64,000 nucleotides of DNA from an uncultured Clostridia bacterium (lineage in GTDB: Bacteria; Bacillota; Clostridia; TANB77; CAG-508): positions 10,487 through 74,486 of the forward strand of contig CAKPCF010000007.1 in the NCBI GenBank assembly GCA_934141445.1. The letters run 5' to 3'. Positions within the stretch are counted from its first letter, which is position 1. Each line of letters opens with the position of its first letter. The position numbers and the translations under genes were made by a program. This document shows positions 1 through 8,745 of this stretch, one piece after another. Below the pieces are notes generated by a model. The model worked only from the letters and a program-made list of their open reading frames with translations. It made no database searches and was not told where the DNA came from.

Positions 1-16
1 CTTCTAATTCGTTCAT
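1..16 (-). CDS. 5' end of a gene after pyrH, probably frr (partial)
   Basis: Only the first five codons (ATG then N-E-L-E) are inside the window. A strong ribosome binding site (AAGAGGT on the minus strand, about positions 23-29) precedes the ATG at 16. The next gene after pyrH in most Firmicutes is frr, ribosome recycling factor, and that is the only reason for the suggested identity. The sequence seen here is too short to test it. Confidence 0.6.
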
Positions 17-44
17 AAAAAAACCTCTTTCTATCTGTTTATAT

Positions 45-752
45 TTATTTTACAATTGTTCCTATTTTTTCGCCTTTAACAGCTCTTACAATATTTTCTG
101 GATCACTTATTGCAAAAACTAATAATGGAATATTATTATCTTTGCATAAAGCCGTTGCAGTTGAATCCATAACTTTTAAATCTTGTGCAAGGACATCTTT
201 ATAAGATATTTCATCATATTTAACTGCTGTTTTATCAATTTTTGGATCTGCAGAATATACACCATCAATTGTTTTCGCAAGTAATATAACTTCTGACTCT
301 GTTTCTGCTGCTCTTAAAGCTGCTGCTGTGTCTGTTGAGAAAAATGGATGCCCTGTACCGCAAGCAAATATTACAACTCTTCCTTTGTTCAAATGCTTTT
401 CTGCTTTTCTTTTAATATATGGTTCTGCAATTTCTCTCATTTCAATAGCAGTTTGTAATCTTGTATAAACTCCTCTTGCTTCTAGAGCATCTTGAAGTGC
501 TAAACCATTCATTGCAGTTGCAAGCATTCCCATATAATCAGCTGTTGATCTATCTGCCATTTTTTTACCATTTTTTAGGCCTCTCCAAAAATTTCCCCCA
601 CCAACTACAATTGATACTTGAACTCCCATTTCTAAAATTTCTTTAACTTTATCACATATATTACCAATTATTTCTGGGTCAATTCCTGTTCCAGCTTCTC
701 CTGCTAGAGCCTCTCCACTTAATTTTAGTAAAACTCTTTTATAAGCTACCAC
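45..752 (-). CDS. pyrH: UMP kinase
   Basis: Bacterial-type uridylate kinase (amino acid kinase fold) that phosphorylates UMP to UDP with ATP in the cytoplasm. The 235 residues match the family length. Visible family blocks are the N-terminal KLSGEAL nucleotide-binding segment, the VVGGGNFWRG loop, the DYMGMLAT segment and the GTGHPFFSTDTAA acceptor region. The start is GTG at 752, with GGAGA eight bases upstream; no ATG fits better. It lies just ahead of a probable frr. The carAB genes for an earlier pyrimidine step are in the same window but about 60 kb away, so there is no pyr operon here. Confidence 0.97.
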   Translation of the reverse strand: MVAYKRVLLKLSGEALAGEAGTGIDPEIIGNICDKVKEILEMGVQVSIVVGGGNFWRGLKNGKKMADRSTADYMGMLATAMNGLALQDALEARGVYTRLQTAIEMREIAEPYIKRKAEKHLNKGRVVIFACGTGHPFFSTDTAAALRAAETESEVILLAKTIDGVYSADPKIDKTAVKYDEISYKDVLAQDLKVMDSTATALCKDNNIPLLVFAISDPENIVRAVKGEKIGTIVK

Positions 753-897
753 GACTATTCTCTCCTTTTATTTTATTATCACGCATATTTTATCATATAA
801 TCTAAAAATTTTGCAGTATTTTTTATAAATTTCTTAAGATTTTTTTAATAAATTTTATAAATTATTATTTTTATTATATTATAAACTAAAAATTTAT

Positions 898-1350
898 TTA
901 TAATAATCCATTTTCAATATCTGATACTAATTTTTCCTTATTTTCTTCAGGTATCAATCTAATATTTTTTATTTCTTCTCTTTTTACTATTGTTGGTACA
1001 TATTCTCCTCTATCAGCATATCTTGGATCATTTGAAAATTCTGGACCACTTCCTGTTCCAAATTCGCCTGAAATATAATCACACAAATATACATATTCCT
1101 CTAAATTTCCATCTGGTGTTATTCTTGTATATAATTTCTTTGTTGCTTTTACCACAATTCCTAATTCTTCTAAAATTTCTCTTTCAACACATTGCTCAAT
1201 TGTTTCATTTCCTTCTAGTCCACCTCCTGGAAAAACATAATATTCTCCATAAGGTTTATTTGGATTTTCTGAAGGCTTTACATTTAATCTATGCATAAAA
1301 GCATATCCACCATTTATTTTTACAAGACCTGCTCCTCTTATTCTTTTCAT
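898..1350 (-). CDS. Nudix hydrolase
   Basis: Small Nudix-fold hydrolase of about 150 residues. The Nudix box is complete: GGGLEGNE, seven residues, then REILEELGI, supplying the metal-binding REXXEE glutamates. Substrate cannot be read from the sequence; an NDP-X or oxidised nucleotide is typical. An upstream in-frame ATG at 1359 sits only one base from the AAAGG ribosome binding site, while the ATG at 1350 is ten bases from it, so 1350 is the likelier start. It stands between pyrH and greA with intergenic gaps on both sides, so it may be transcribed alone or by read-through. Confidence 0.88.
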   Translation of the reverse strand: MKRIRGAGLVKINGGYAFMHRLNVKPSENPNKPYGEYYVFPGGGLEGNETIEQCVEREILEELGIVVKATKKLYTRITPDGNLEEYVYLCDYISGEFGTGSGPEFSNDPRYADRGEYVPTIVKREEIKNIRLIPEENKEKLVSDIENGLL

Positions 1351-1404
1351 AACACACATTCCTTTCTACTTATATTTAATTCAAAATAATTCTTTATATA
1401 CTTT

Positions 1405-1432
1405 AAAAGGAGTATATTTTCTATACTCCTTT
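1405..1432 (-). terminator. Hairpin terminator after greA
   Basis: Near-perfect palindrome AAAGGAGTATA / TATACTCCTTT with a five-base loop, between the greA stop codon and the Nudix gene. The U-tract after the stem is short, so termination may be partial. The stem itself contains AGGAG on either strand. Confidence 0.6.
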
Positions 1433-1438
1433 CTAACT

Positions 1439-1915
1439 CTATTTTGTTATTTCTAATATTTTGAATTTTAATACACCAGCTGGTGCTTGAACATCAACAA
1501 TTTCATTTTTCTTTCTTCCAAGTAAAGCTTGACCAATTGGTGACTCATTTGAAATTTTGTTTTGAGCTAAATCAACTTCTGTTGAACCAACTATTGTATA
1601 CTCGATTTCTTCATCAAATTCCATATCTAAAACTTTAACAATATTTCCAACTTGAACAACTTCTGTATCAATTTCTGATTCATCAATTACTCTAGCATAT
1701 TTTATTTTTTCTTCTAATTCAGCAATTTTATTTTCATTTGCAGCTTGTGCATTTTTTGCTTCATCATATTCTGAATTTTCTGATAAATCTCCAAATCCTA
1801 AAGCAACTTTTATTCTTTCTGCTATTGCATATCTTTCTGTTGTTTTTAAATAATCTAATTCTTTTTCTAATTTATCGTATCCTTCTTGTGTTAATAAAAA
1901 TTCTTTTTCTCCCAT
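1439..1915 (-). CDS. greA: Transcription elongation factor GreA
   Basis: Rescues arrested RNA polymerase by stimulating transcript cleavage. At 158 residues it has the normal GreA length. The N-terminal coiled coil (about residues 10-75) carries LTQEGYDKLEKEL and the tip segment DLSENSEYDEAK, whose acidic residues reach the polymerase active site. The C-terminal FKBP-like domain includes ISNESPIGQALLG. The ATG is preceded by AAAGGGG. A SigA-like promoter lies at 1956-1984, so greA is probably transcribed separately from the genes before it. Confidence 0.97.
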   Translation of the reverse strand: MGEKEFLLTQEGYDKLEKELDYLKTTERYAIAERIKVALGFGDLSENSEYDEAKNAQAANENKIAELEEKIKYARVIDESEIDTEVVQVGNIVKVLDMEFDEEIEYTIVGSTEVDLAQNKISNESPIGQALLGRKKNEIVDVQAPAGVLKFKILEITK

Positions 1916-1955
1916 ATTATAAGTCCCCTTTCATTTGTTACTTACATTGTATTCT

Positions 1956-1984
1956 ATAATACTGTTTATTTTCTAATTTGTCAA
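1956..1984 (-). promoter_or_regulatory. SigA-type promoter of greA
   Basis: On the minus strand TTGACA is followed by 17 bases and TATTAT, about 40 bases before the greA start codon. The -35 box is a perfect consensus and the -10 box matches five of six. Confidence 0.75.
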
Positions 1985-2018
1985 GATTTACAGCAATAAA
2001 AATTTCAGTTATAAATAA

Positions 2019-2150
2019 GAATAAATATATGTTTTTCATACCTTGGTGTCGCAATCTTACTTTTTTATAATATATGAAGATTGCTCCATTCGCACTCACT
2101 TTGTTCGTTTGGTCGCTTACGCGGTATTTCAAAACAATATATTTATTCTA
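2019..2150 (-). repeat. Dispersed structured repeat, copy 1
   Basis: Intergenic element that shares a core of about 95 bases, nearly identical, with a second copy at 38516-38652. Both copies have the same orientation. The core contains GCAATCTT / AAGATTGC pairing across an AT loop and the motif CGCACTCACTTTGTTCGTTT on the plus strand. Outside it, ATACC pairs with GGTAT, and the flanks form an outer stem of about 20 pairs with one bulge (AGAATAAATATAT against its complement). The element begins six bases after the stop codon of the 310-residue gene. A frame through the core is open, but copy 2 has no start for it, so it is not called coding. Confidence 0.8.
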
Positions 2151-2155
2151 AAAAT

Positions 2156-3088
2156 TTAATTTGTCAGTAGTTTTTTTCTTCTTTTGAACTCTTGATTCTT
2201 TATTTTGCCTCTTATTCCAATTAAATAATGCAATTCTACATTATCATCTAAAATTTGCTTCAACACATTATTAAAATTCGTTTTTTTATAAATTAAACTT
2301 TCATATATCAAATTACTTGAAAATTTTTGAAATGGAATAACATATTTAAAATAGTTAGTTGGCAAATGTATGTGATAACCATTTACAATAATTCCATTAA
2401 AGCTTCTATTCTCTATTGCAATTTCTTGTTCAAAATTTATGATTATTGCATTTTTGCTAATTGAAAATTTATTTAATGCCTCTTCTGCAAAATTAAAATT
2501 TAATACAATACCAGCATTTTTCAAACTCTTTCTTTCATTATATGTTACATTTAATTCTATACCATATTCATTATACAAATTTTCTTCCAATTTCTTAAAT
2601 TTCAACGGTTCTTTGGTAATCAATTCTATCTTCTTATATTTACAAGCTAATTTTATAATCCAACCTGCTATCTTTTCATCTATTTCATTAGTAAGAATTG
2701 CAATTTCCTGTTCTGAAATATTTTCCTCTGTTTGTTTTTCAATATATGCTAAAATGTGTTCAACTAAATATGAAAATAACCATTTTCCATCTAAAATATC
2801 CTTATTTTTTTCATTCAAGAAATTTTTCAAAATATCGTTTTTTTCCAATTTCTTTGATAAGCAAACTGTTTTACTATTCATTTGTAAAAGTTTCTGTTCT
2901 AATTTTTTAAAACTTCTACTATCTAGTTTAGGCAATAACACAACAGTCTTATCTTCTAAACTTGTAGAAATTACCTTTCTAAAAACTTTATAATACATTA
3001 GTCGTACCTTATTAACAATTTTCCAATATTTTCTTAAACTATAAAAAGAAAGTTCTTCTTCATTTTCTAAAAAATCAATATAAACCAT
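2156..3088 (-). CDS. Hypothetical protein, possible Rossmann-like C-terminal half
   Basis: 310 residues, family not recognised. There is no signal peptide or membrane segment, so it is predicted cytoplasmic. The middle (about residues 125-215) alternates helices and strands: AILTNEIDEKIAGWIIKLA, a hydrophobic strand ending LITKEP, then NAGIVLNFNF and AIIINFEQE. This resembles a nucleotide-binding Rossmann-like core, but no glycine-rich loop is evident. GAGG lies seven bases before the ATG. It is flanked upstream by a terminator for the lysozyme gene and downstream by the dispersed repeat, so it is probably monocistronic. The function is unknown. Confidence 0.8.
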   Translation of the reverse strand: MVYIDFLENEEELSFYSLRKYWKIVNKVRLMYYKVFRKVISTSLEDKTVVLLPKLDSRSFKKLEQKLLQMNSKTVCLSKKLEKNDILKNFLNEKNKDILDGKWLFSYLVEHILAYIEKQTEENISEQEIAILTNEIDEKIAGWIIKLACKYKKIELITKEPLKFKKLEENLYNEYGIELNVTYNERKSLKNAGIVLNFNFAEEALNKFSISKNAIIINFEQEIAIENRSFNGIIVNGYHIHLPTNYFKYVIPFQKFSSNLIYESLIYKKTNFNNVLKQILDDNVELHYLIGIRGKIKNQEFKRRKKLLTN

Positions 3089-3139
3089 AATTTTTCCTCA
3101 CTTTATAATTTATATATGTTTATATTTTCTTTTTAGAAC

Positions 3140-3172
3140 AAAAAAGACTGCTTAAAATATTTTTAAACAGTC
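3140..3172 (-). terminator. Terminator after the GH25 lysozyme gene
   Basis: On the minus strand GACTGTTTAAAA pairs with TTTTAAGCAGTC, followed by six T residues. It lies about 30 bases past the lysozyme stop codon. Confidence 0.8.
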
Positions 3173-3202
3173 CAAAATATTTAATCTTAATATTTAAAAT
3201 TT

Positions 3203-6067
3203 CTAATGTATTAAAGATTTTCTATAACACCAGTTTCTATCTAGTCCACCCATCATTTCATCATTTTTTCCATCAAGCCATTGCCAAATATCATATTTTC
3301 CTTTATATGAAGTTTGCATTAGTGATGTATATTGTGCTACCCATACAGAATAATTATTTTCTATTCTACTCATATCAAACTTTGATTCTAACCAATATTT
3401 GCTAGAATAAAGCCCTGCTTTGTATCCTGAAGAAGATATCTTTTTCAAAAATGTTAAAGCCATTTCTGTTAAAGTTCCTTTGTCTAATGTATGTTGTGGA
3501 TAACCATCAGTTTCATTTTCTATATCATAGTATATTGGTAAATCTAGTTTTTTATTATTTAACCACTTCAAGCAATTTAAAGCTTCTTTTTCTGAATCTT
3601 CTACATTCATAGCATAACTATATAAGTATACTCCTACTTTTATTCCATATTTTTTACATTCAGAATAATTATATTCAAAATAGTCATCTTTTTGATTTGA
3701 ATTTTGTCCATAACCAATCCTTATAATTGCAAATTCAATTCCTTTATTTTTCAATGTTTGCCAATCTATTTTTCCATTGTGTCTTGATACATCAACACCA
3801 GCATATTTTGAAAAAGAAATTTCAATTTTTCTACTTCTAGAACTAATTACTTTTCCCCATCTTGATATTACACTTACTTCAACTGTATAAGTTCCTTCTG
3901 AAAATTTTGATAAATCTATCTGATAGCCATAACCTGGAGTTGGATTTTTAGATTTACCTCCATAATCTGCTGAATTTACATCACTTCTATACCATCTATT
4001 AGGAGAGTATTTTTTGCCATTTATTTTTATTTCTACAGTATCCTTAGCATCTGTTGATAAAGTCCAACCAGCAACTAAAAGTGTCTTATTACTTGTTGTA
4101 TATAGTTGTAAATTTATTGGATAATCAATATCGACATATCCATTAAACTTTTCTCTTTCTATAATAAATCTTCTTTCAATTATAGATATTGTTTTACCTG
4201 TACTTGATATCTGTTTTACTGTAACTGTATGTGTTCCTTCTGGCAAATTAACAATATCTAAAGTTGTATCATATCCTGCTTTTGGTGTTGTAGATGTTCC
4301 ACCATATTCTCCTGATATTTTATCTACATCTGGTCTTGAAAATCGTTTTGCACTTTTTACTTGAACTACACCATCTATTGATATTTCTACTCTTGCATTT
4401 TTGTCATTTGATATTGCCCAACCTCTTACTCGTAAAGTTTCTTTTGTTGGTACAATTATTTTTTCTTTTTCAGTAACTGTATCTAGCCATTCATTTCCTT
4501 TATATTCTACTTCTTTTATTGAAAATTTTGCTTCAACTTTTGAAATAACGTTATTGTTTTTATCTATTTGTTCTACTTTTAAAGTATAATTTCCAACTGA
4601 TAAAGATGATATATCAATTCTATTTGAATATCCCGCTTTTGATGTTGTATTTGTTCCACCATATTCCCCTGATATTTTATCTACATCTGGTCTTTGTGTT
4701 CTAGTCATTTCTGATATATATAACTTATTATTTATATATACTCTTACTTTTGCATTTTTATCATTTGATATTGCCCAGCCTACTACACTTATTGTTTTTT
4801 GAGTAGGTGTATAATATGTAGGATTATTTTGTATTGTATCTAACCACATTGTTCCTTTAGCAGTTTCTTTTGCTATAATAAACCTTCTTTCAATTATAGA
4901 TATTGTTTTACCTGTACTTGATATCTGTTTTACTGTAACTGTATGTGTTCCTTCTGGCAAATTAACAATATCTAAAGTTGTATCATATCCTGCTTTTGGT
5001 GTTGTAGATGTTCCACCATATTCTCCTGATATTTTATCTACATCTGGTCTTGAAAATCGTTTTGCACTTTTTACTTGAACTACACCATCTATTGATATTT
5101 CTACTCTTGCATTTTTGTCATTTGATATTGCCCAACCTCTTACTCGTAAAGTTTCTTTTGTTGGTACAATTATTTTTTCTTTTTCAGTAACTGTATCTAG
5201 CCATTCATTTCCTTTATATTCTACTTCTTTTATTGAAAATTTTGCTTCAACTTTTGAAATAACGTTATTGTTTTTATCTATTTGTTCTACTTTTAAAGTA
5301 TAATTTCCAACTGATAAAGATGATATATCAATTCTATTTGAATATCCCGCTTTTGATGTTGTATTTGTTCCACCATATTCCCCTGATATTTTATCTACAT
5401 CTGGTCTTTGTGTTCTAGTCATTTCTGATATATATAACTTATTATTTATATATACTCTTACTTTTGCATTTTTATCATTTGATATTGCCCAGCCTACTAC
5501 ACTTATTGTTTTTTGAGTAGGTGTATAATATGTTGGATTATTTTGTATCGTGTCTAACCACATTCTACCTTTTTTGTTTGCAGATTGTACATTAGTTAAA
5601 TTACTATTTGAATTATAACTTACATTTAAAGATTCTTTATTTGTTATATTATTGTTTACTGTGTTATTCTTTTTTTCTTCTTTCGTAACATTATTATTTG
5701 TATTTGAAGTATTCATATCTTTAGTTGTATTGCTACTATTAGAATTATTTTTTTCTACATTGTTGCTTACATTATTCTTTACAGAATTTTCTGAATTATT
5801 TTTAGTACTATTAGTAGTATTATTTGTTATTGTATTTGACAAAATTATATTATTTGCTACATTAGCATTTACACTATTTTCAATAGTCATCTCTTTTTCT
5901 GTAACATTAGCATTTGTATTTTTTGTAACCGTTTTGTCTTCTTCTATAGTATTTTCCTCAAGTTTTGAAAAATTTTGTATTTCATTAGTAGCATAAACCA
6001 TATTAAAATATGGTACTAAAATTAAAAATATTAGTATACTTGATATAATAATCTTTATTCTTCTCAT
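3203..6067 (-). CDS. Secreted GH25 lysozyme with repeated wall-binding-like modules
   Basis: Probable secreted muramidase that cleaves peptidoglycan glycan strands. From the N-terminus: a signal peptide ending near VYAT; an Asn/Thr/Ser-rich linker (about residues 30-165); five modules of about 115 residues, each with WLDT, GWAIS, RPDV, YGGT and KAGY-type motifs, arranged A-B-A-B-C; and a C-terminal GH25 domain (about 190 residues) with DVSRHNGKIDW and the catalytic segment YYDIENE. The two A-B blocks are nearly identical in DNA. A GTG-led extension to 6085 is possible, but GGGGGAG lies inside it, six bases before the ATG at 6067, so 6067 is taken. The modules may bind the wall; this is inferred only. 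Confidence 0.93.
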   Translation of the reverse strand: MRRIKIIISSILIFLILVPYFNMVYATNEIQNFSKLEENTIEEDKTVTKNTNANVTEKEMTIENSVNANVANNIILSNTITNNTTNSTKNNSENSVKNNVSNNVEKNNSNSSNTTKDMNTSNTNNNVTKEEKKNNTVNNNITNKESLNVSYNSNSNLTNVQSANKKGRMWLDTIQNNPTYYTPTQKTISVVGWAISNDKNAKVRVYINNKLYISEMTRTQRPDVDKISGEYGGTNTTSKAGYSNRIDISSLSVGNYTLKVEQIDKNNNVISKVEAKFSIKEVEYKGNEWLDTVTEKEKIIVPTKETLRVRGWAISNDKNARVEISIDGVVQVKSAKRFSRPDVDKISGEYGGTSTTPKAGYDTTLDIVNLPEGTHTVTVKQISSTGKTISIIERRFIIAKETAKGTMWLDTIQNNPTYYTPTQKTISVVGWAISNDKNAKVRVYINNKLYISEMTRTQRPDVDKISGEYGGTNTTSKAGYSNRIDISSLSVGNYTLKVEQIDKNNNVISKVEAKFSIKEVEYKGNEWLDTVTEKEKIIVPTKETLRVRGWAISNDKNARVEISIDGVVQVKSAKRFSRPDVDKISGEYGGTSTTPKAGYDTTLDIVNLPEGTHTVTVKQISSTGKTISIIERRFIIEREKFNGYVDIDYPINLQLYTTSNKTLLVAGWTLSTDAKDTVEIKINGKKYSPNRWYRSDVNSADYGGKSKNPTPGYGYQIDLSKFSEGTYTVEVSVISRWGKVISSRSRKIEISFSKYAGVDVSRHNGKIDWQTLKNKGIEFAIIRIGYGQNSNQKDDYFEYNYSECKKYGIKVGVYLYSYAMNVEDSEKEALNCLKWLNNKKLDLPIYYDIENETDGYPQHTLDKGTLTEMALTFLKKISSSGYKAGLYSSKYWLESKFDMSRIENNYSVWVAQYTSLMQTSYKGKYDIWQWLDGKNDEMMGGLDRNWCYRKSLIH
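4159..5564 (-). repeat. 714-bp tandem duplication inside the lysozyme gene
   Basis: Positions 4159-4850 and 4873-5564 are the same sequence at a constant offset of 714 bases (238 codons, in frame). The few differences seen are near the ends, for example around 4170/4884 and 4820-4840/5534-5554. Each unit encodes one A-B module pair. Such high identity suggests recent duplication or ongoing gene conversion. Confidence 0.95.
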
Positions 6068-6196
6068 AATTTTCTCCCCCTTCACATTATATCTTATATA
6101 AATTCAATTTGTAATGTTAATACTTTACAATAATATATAACCAATAACTAATAATTTAGTTACACATTTTTTTATTTTTTTCAAAAATGACAATAT

Positions 6197-6248
6197 AAAA
6201 GCAGAATTATCAAAAATTAAAATTAAAAAATTTGATATTTCTGCTTTT
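6197..6248 (-). terminator. Terminator after mltG
   Basis: Imperfect stem of about 18 pairs, AAAAGCAGAATTATCAAA against TTTGATATTTCTGCTTTT, with an AT-rich loop, starting at the mltG stop codon. Both arms end in A/T runs, so it could act in either direction. Confidence 0.75.
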
Positions 6249-6251
6249 TAT

Positions 6252-7346
6252 TTAATATGTAAACCATAATCCTTCATCTTTTAGTTTTTGTATCATTTCT
6301 GTATGTTCTTCATAAGTTTTTGTAAAATATACTTTTCCATTTTTATCTGCTACAAAGTATAAATTATCACTTTCTGTAGGATTTAAAGCAGCTTTTATTG
6401 CAGAAACACTTGGATTGCATATTGGTCCAATTGGAATTTTTCCATTCATTTGGGGTCCTCTTGTATTATATGGACTATATGTTTTTATTTCATTTGTAGT
6501 TAGATTTCTATCTCCCATATCAACTTTAAATGCATAATATGTTGTAACATCACTGCCTAGACTCATATTTTGATTTAATCTGTTAAAAAATACTCCAACT
6601 ATCTCAGCTCTATCCGAATCAGACTTTCCTTCTAATTCAGCCATTGAAGCAAGTGTTAGCATTTGATGAATTGTATAATTTTTTTGCTCTATTTGCTCTT
6701 TTAAACTTGTTAGCTTCTTGTCCATATAATTTAAAATAATATTAAATATTGTTTTTACAGATACATCATCATTTTCAAAAGTATATGTATCTGGTAATAA
6801 ATAGCCTTCAAGTGGATAATAAATTTGTTCATCTTTTATTTCATCTGTTAAAAACCAATATTTTTCTATTAAAGAATCAATGTATTCTTCATTTTTTAAT
6901 AAATTGAAAACATCTTCTTCAGTATTATTAGTTTTGTCAGCAATTTTTTTAGCTATCCATCTCATATTCTTTCCTTCGATGAATGTAATCTTTACCTCAT
7001 CACTTGCAATATCACCATTTTGTATATGAGAAATTATTGTAGGTACATCTTCGTTTCTTTTTAATTCATATTTTCCAGCTTGTAAATTTGATATTCCATT
7101 TATTCTAATATAAATATTTACTGCTAAAGCATTCTTTATTAAACCTTTATTATATAATATTTTTGTTATATCAGTAGTAGATGTTTTTTCTGGAATAGTG
7201 ATTCTTACAGTTCCTTCCTTAGAGCTTTTTGAAATAGCCTTCAAACTATTTTTATACCACACTGTAAAACTTGAAATTGCTACTATTGTTAATACTATAA
7301 GAATTCCTATAACTATAAATATTATTTTTTTCTTAGACTTATTCAT
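6252..7346 (-). CDS. mltG: Endolytic murein transglycosylase MltG
   Basis: YceG/MltG family enzyme that cuts nascent glycan strands and is thought to set their length. The 364 residues carry one N-terminal transmembrane helix (about 8-30), a LysM-like segment (VRITIPEKTS to ELKRNED) and the catalytic domain. Recognisable blocks are LEGYLLPDTYTF, the ASMAELEG region holding the catalytic glutamate, and the C-terminal GPQMNGKIPIGPICNPS and NLYFVADKNG. The ribosome binding site is somewhat distant (GAGGGT about ten bases before the ATG). It follows the GH18-like gene by 44 bases, so the two are probably cotranscribed. Confidence 0.96.
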   Translation of the reverse strand: MNKSKKKIIFIVIGILIVLTIVAISSFTVWYKNSLKAISKSSKEGTVRITIPEKTSTTDITKILYNKGLIKNALAVNIYIRINGISNLQAGKYELKRNEDVPTIISHIQNGDIASDEVKITFIEGKNMRWIAKKIADKTNNTEEDVFNLLKNEEYIDSLIEKYWFLTDEIKDEQIYYPLEGYLLPDTYTFENDDVSVKTIFNIILNYMDKKLTSLKEQIEQKNYTIHQMLTLASMAELEGKSDSDRAEIVGVFFNRLNQNMSLGSDVTTYYAFKVDMGDRNLTTNEIKTYSPYNTRGPQMNGKIPIGPICNPSVSAIKAALNPTESDNLYFVADKNGKVYFTKTYEEHTEMIQKLKDEGLWFTY

Positions 7347-7390
7347 TTTTACAATTTACCCTCTCCTAATTCTTTATATTTTCATTATTT

Positions 7391-8572
7391 CTATTGCTCT
7401 ATTAACAAATCTGCTATATTTTCAACTTTTTCCTTTTCAATGTTTCCACTATTGTAAATAATTCCTAATTTTAAACCAGATTCTTTTAATTTGGGCTTTA
7501 ATTCAATTAAAAATCTATTAAAACTATTCCAATCATCAATTTTTTCAAAGTTAATACAAATTCCTTGAAATTGGTGTTGCATTAAATATTGATAAATATT
7601 GTTAATAACATTATTTCTTTGCGTATATGTTAATAAATTTTCTGAAACATTTGCCAAATTAGTAATTGTTGGCCATATTTGAATATTATTTTCATTGGTC
7701 CATTCAACAAATTTATTAAAATTATCAGTTTTACTATTTGTTTTATCTATAATCTTTTGCTCTTTATCTAATGTAAAATATGTAGGTATAACAACATTTT
7801 GCTTATCTGAATTTACCTCTGCAGATGAATAATTTTTCTCATTAACATCTTTTAGTACATTAAATTCTACTTTTTGTTCTGTCATTTTTTCTCTAATTGT
7901 TTCTTCATTTGAGATTCTTTTTGTTTTTATATATCCAATATTTCCATTTTCAGTTCTTACTTTTTTAAAATTCTTTTCAGTACCTAATACCATTACATAT
8001 TCGCTCATATTTACTTTCTCAACTTTTTTTGAAAAAGTACTTGCTTTTTCATACACAGTAGTTTTCTTCAATGTAATTGACCTCTTTTTTTCTTCTTTTG
8101 TAGAATCTAAAATAACTCTGTTATACTCTGCTGAATATTCTACATCAACATCATATACAATTCCCATATCTGATAGTGGTAAATACACTGTATCATTTTT
8201 TTCTGTTAAACAGCCTTTTAATTCAACATTGCTATCATTTAATATCATAAAAGTTTCATTTACCTTCAATAGTGCAATATGTGTATTATAAGTAGTTATT
8301 AACTCTTTTTCAGCTTCATTATAATACAAGGTATCATCAAATAAATTTACTATATCTTCTTTTGAAATATATATTTCATCATTTTCCACATACATTTCCT
8401 TTTTTAATTCTGTAAGTTTATTATTTAATAATAATGAAACCTTTTCTGGTACTTTATGTTTATCTGAACCAGCCAAAATGATAATCAAGATTATTATTAA
8501 AACAATCACTATAAGAGCTAATAAAGCAACTCTTCTTCTTTTTTCAAATTTATTTAAATTTTTTCTTTTCAT
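7391..8572 (-). CDS. Membrane-anchored protein with stalk, SH3-like and truncated GH18-like domains
   Basis: 393 residues. A basic N-terminus is followed by one transmembrane helix (about 15-34), then a segment resembling copper-amine-oxidase-type stalk domains (about 40-150), an SH3-like segment (about 165-220, with MVLGTEKNFKKVRTENG and GYIKTKR), and the first part of a glycoside hydrolase 18-like barrel from about 255. The GH18 signature is degenerate (GICINFEK instead of DGINIDFE); the glutamate is kept. Only about 135 residues of the barrel are present, and mltG starts 44 bases later, so there is no room for the rest. Activity is doubtful; a binding role is possible. Confidence 0.75.
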   Translation of the reverse strand: MKRKNLNKFEKRRRVALLALIVIVLIIILIIILAGSDKHKVPEKVSLLLNNKLTELKKEMYVENDEIYISKEDIVNLFDDTLYYNEAEKELITTYNTHIALLKVNETFMILNDSNVELKGCLTEKNDTVYLPLSDMGIVYDVDVEYSAEYNRVILDSTKEEKKRSITLKKTTVYEKASTFSKKVEKVNMSEYVMVLGTEKNFKKVRTENGNIGYIKTKRISNEETIREKMTEQKVEFNVLKDVNEKNYSSAEVNSDKQNVVIPTYFTLDKEQKIIDKTNSKTDNFNKFVEWTNENNIQIWPTITNLANVSENLLTYTQRNNVINNIYQYLMQHQFQGICINFEKIDDWNSFNRFLIELKPKLKESGLKLGIIYNSGNIEKEKVENIADLLIEQ

Positions 8573-8696
8573 TTGTTTTCAATCTCCATATACATAGTTT
8601 AGAATTAAAATATCATAAAACCTTTAATAAGTAAATAATATCGCAAAAATTTATATATTTTTTTGGAAATTCCTTTATTTTTTGACAAATTTATAT

Positions 8697-8702
8697 TATA
8701 AT
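8697..8702 (+). promoter_or_regulatory. Possible -10 box for nfeD/SPFH operon
   Basis: TATAAT lies 43 bases before the nfeD start. A perfect TTGACA (8682-8687) is only nine bases upstream of it and cannot pair with it as a -35 box; the correctly spaced hexamer (TTTATT) is weak. The assignment is tentative. Confidence 0.35.
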
Positions 8703-8745
8703 GTAATTGTATGTTTTTATTTGTAAAGAAATGGAGGAATTTACT

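Noticed and set aside
1938..2132. 64-residue frame on the minus strand across repeat copy 1
   Set aside because: It lies mostly within the dispersed repeat and the greA promoter. The equivalent frame in copy 2 is preceded by a stop and has no start codon, so the conservation is that of the repeat and not of a protein.
4294..5303. Pairs of identical plus-strand frames, and possible CRISPR-like repetition
   Set aside because: They are antisense shadows of the duplicated lysozyme modules. The repeat unit is 714 bases and coding, with no short repeat-spacer pattern.
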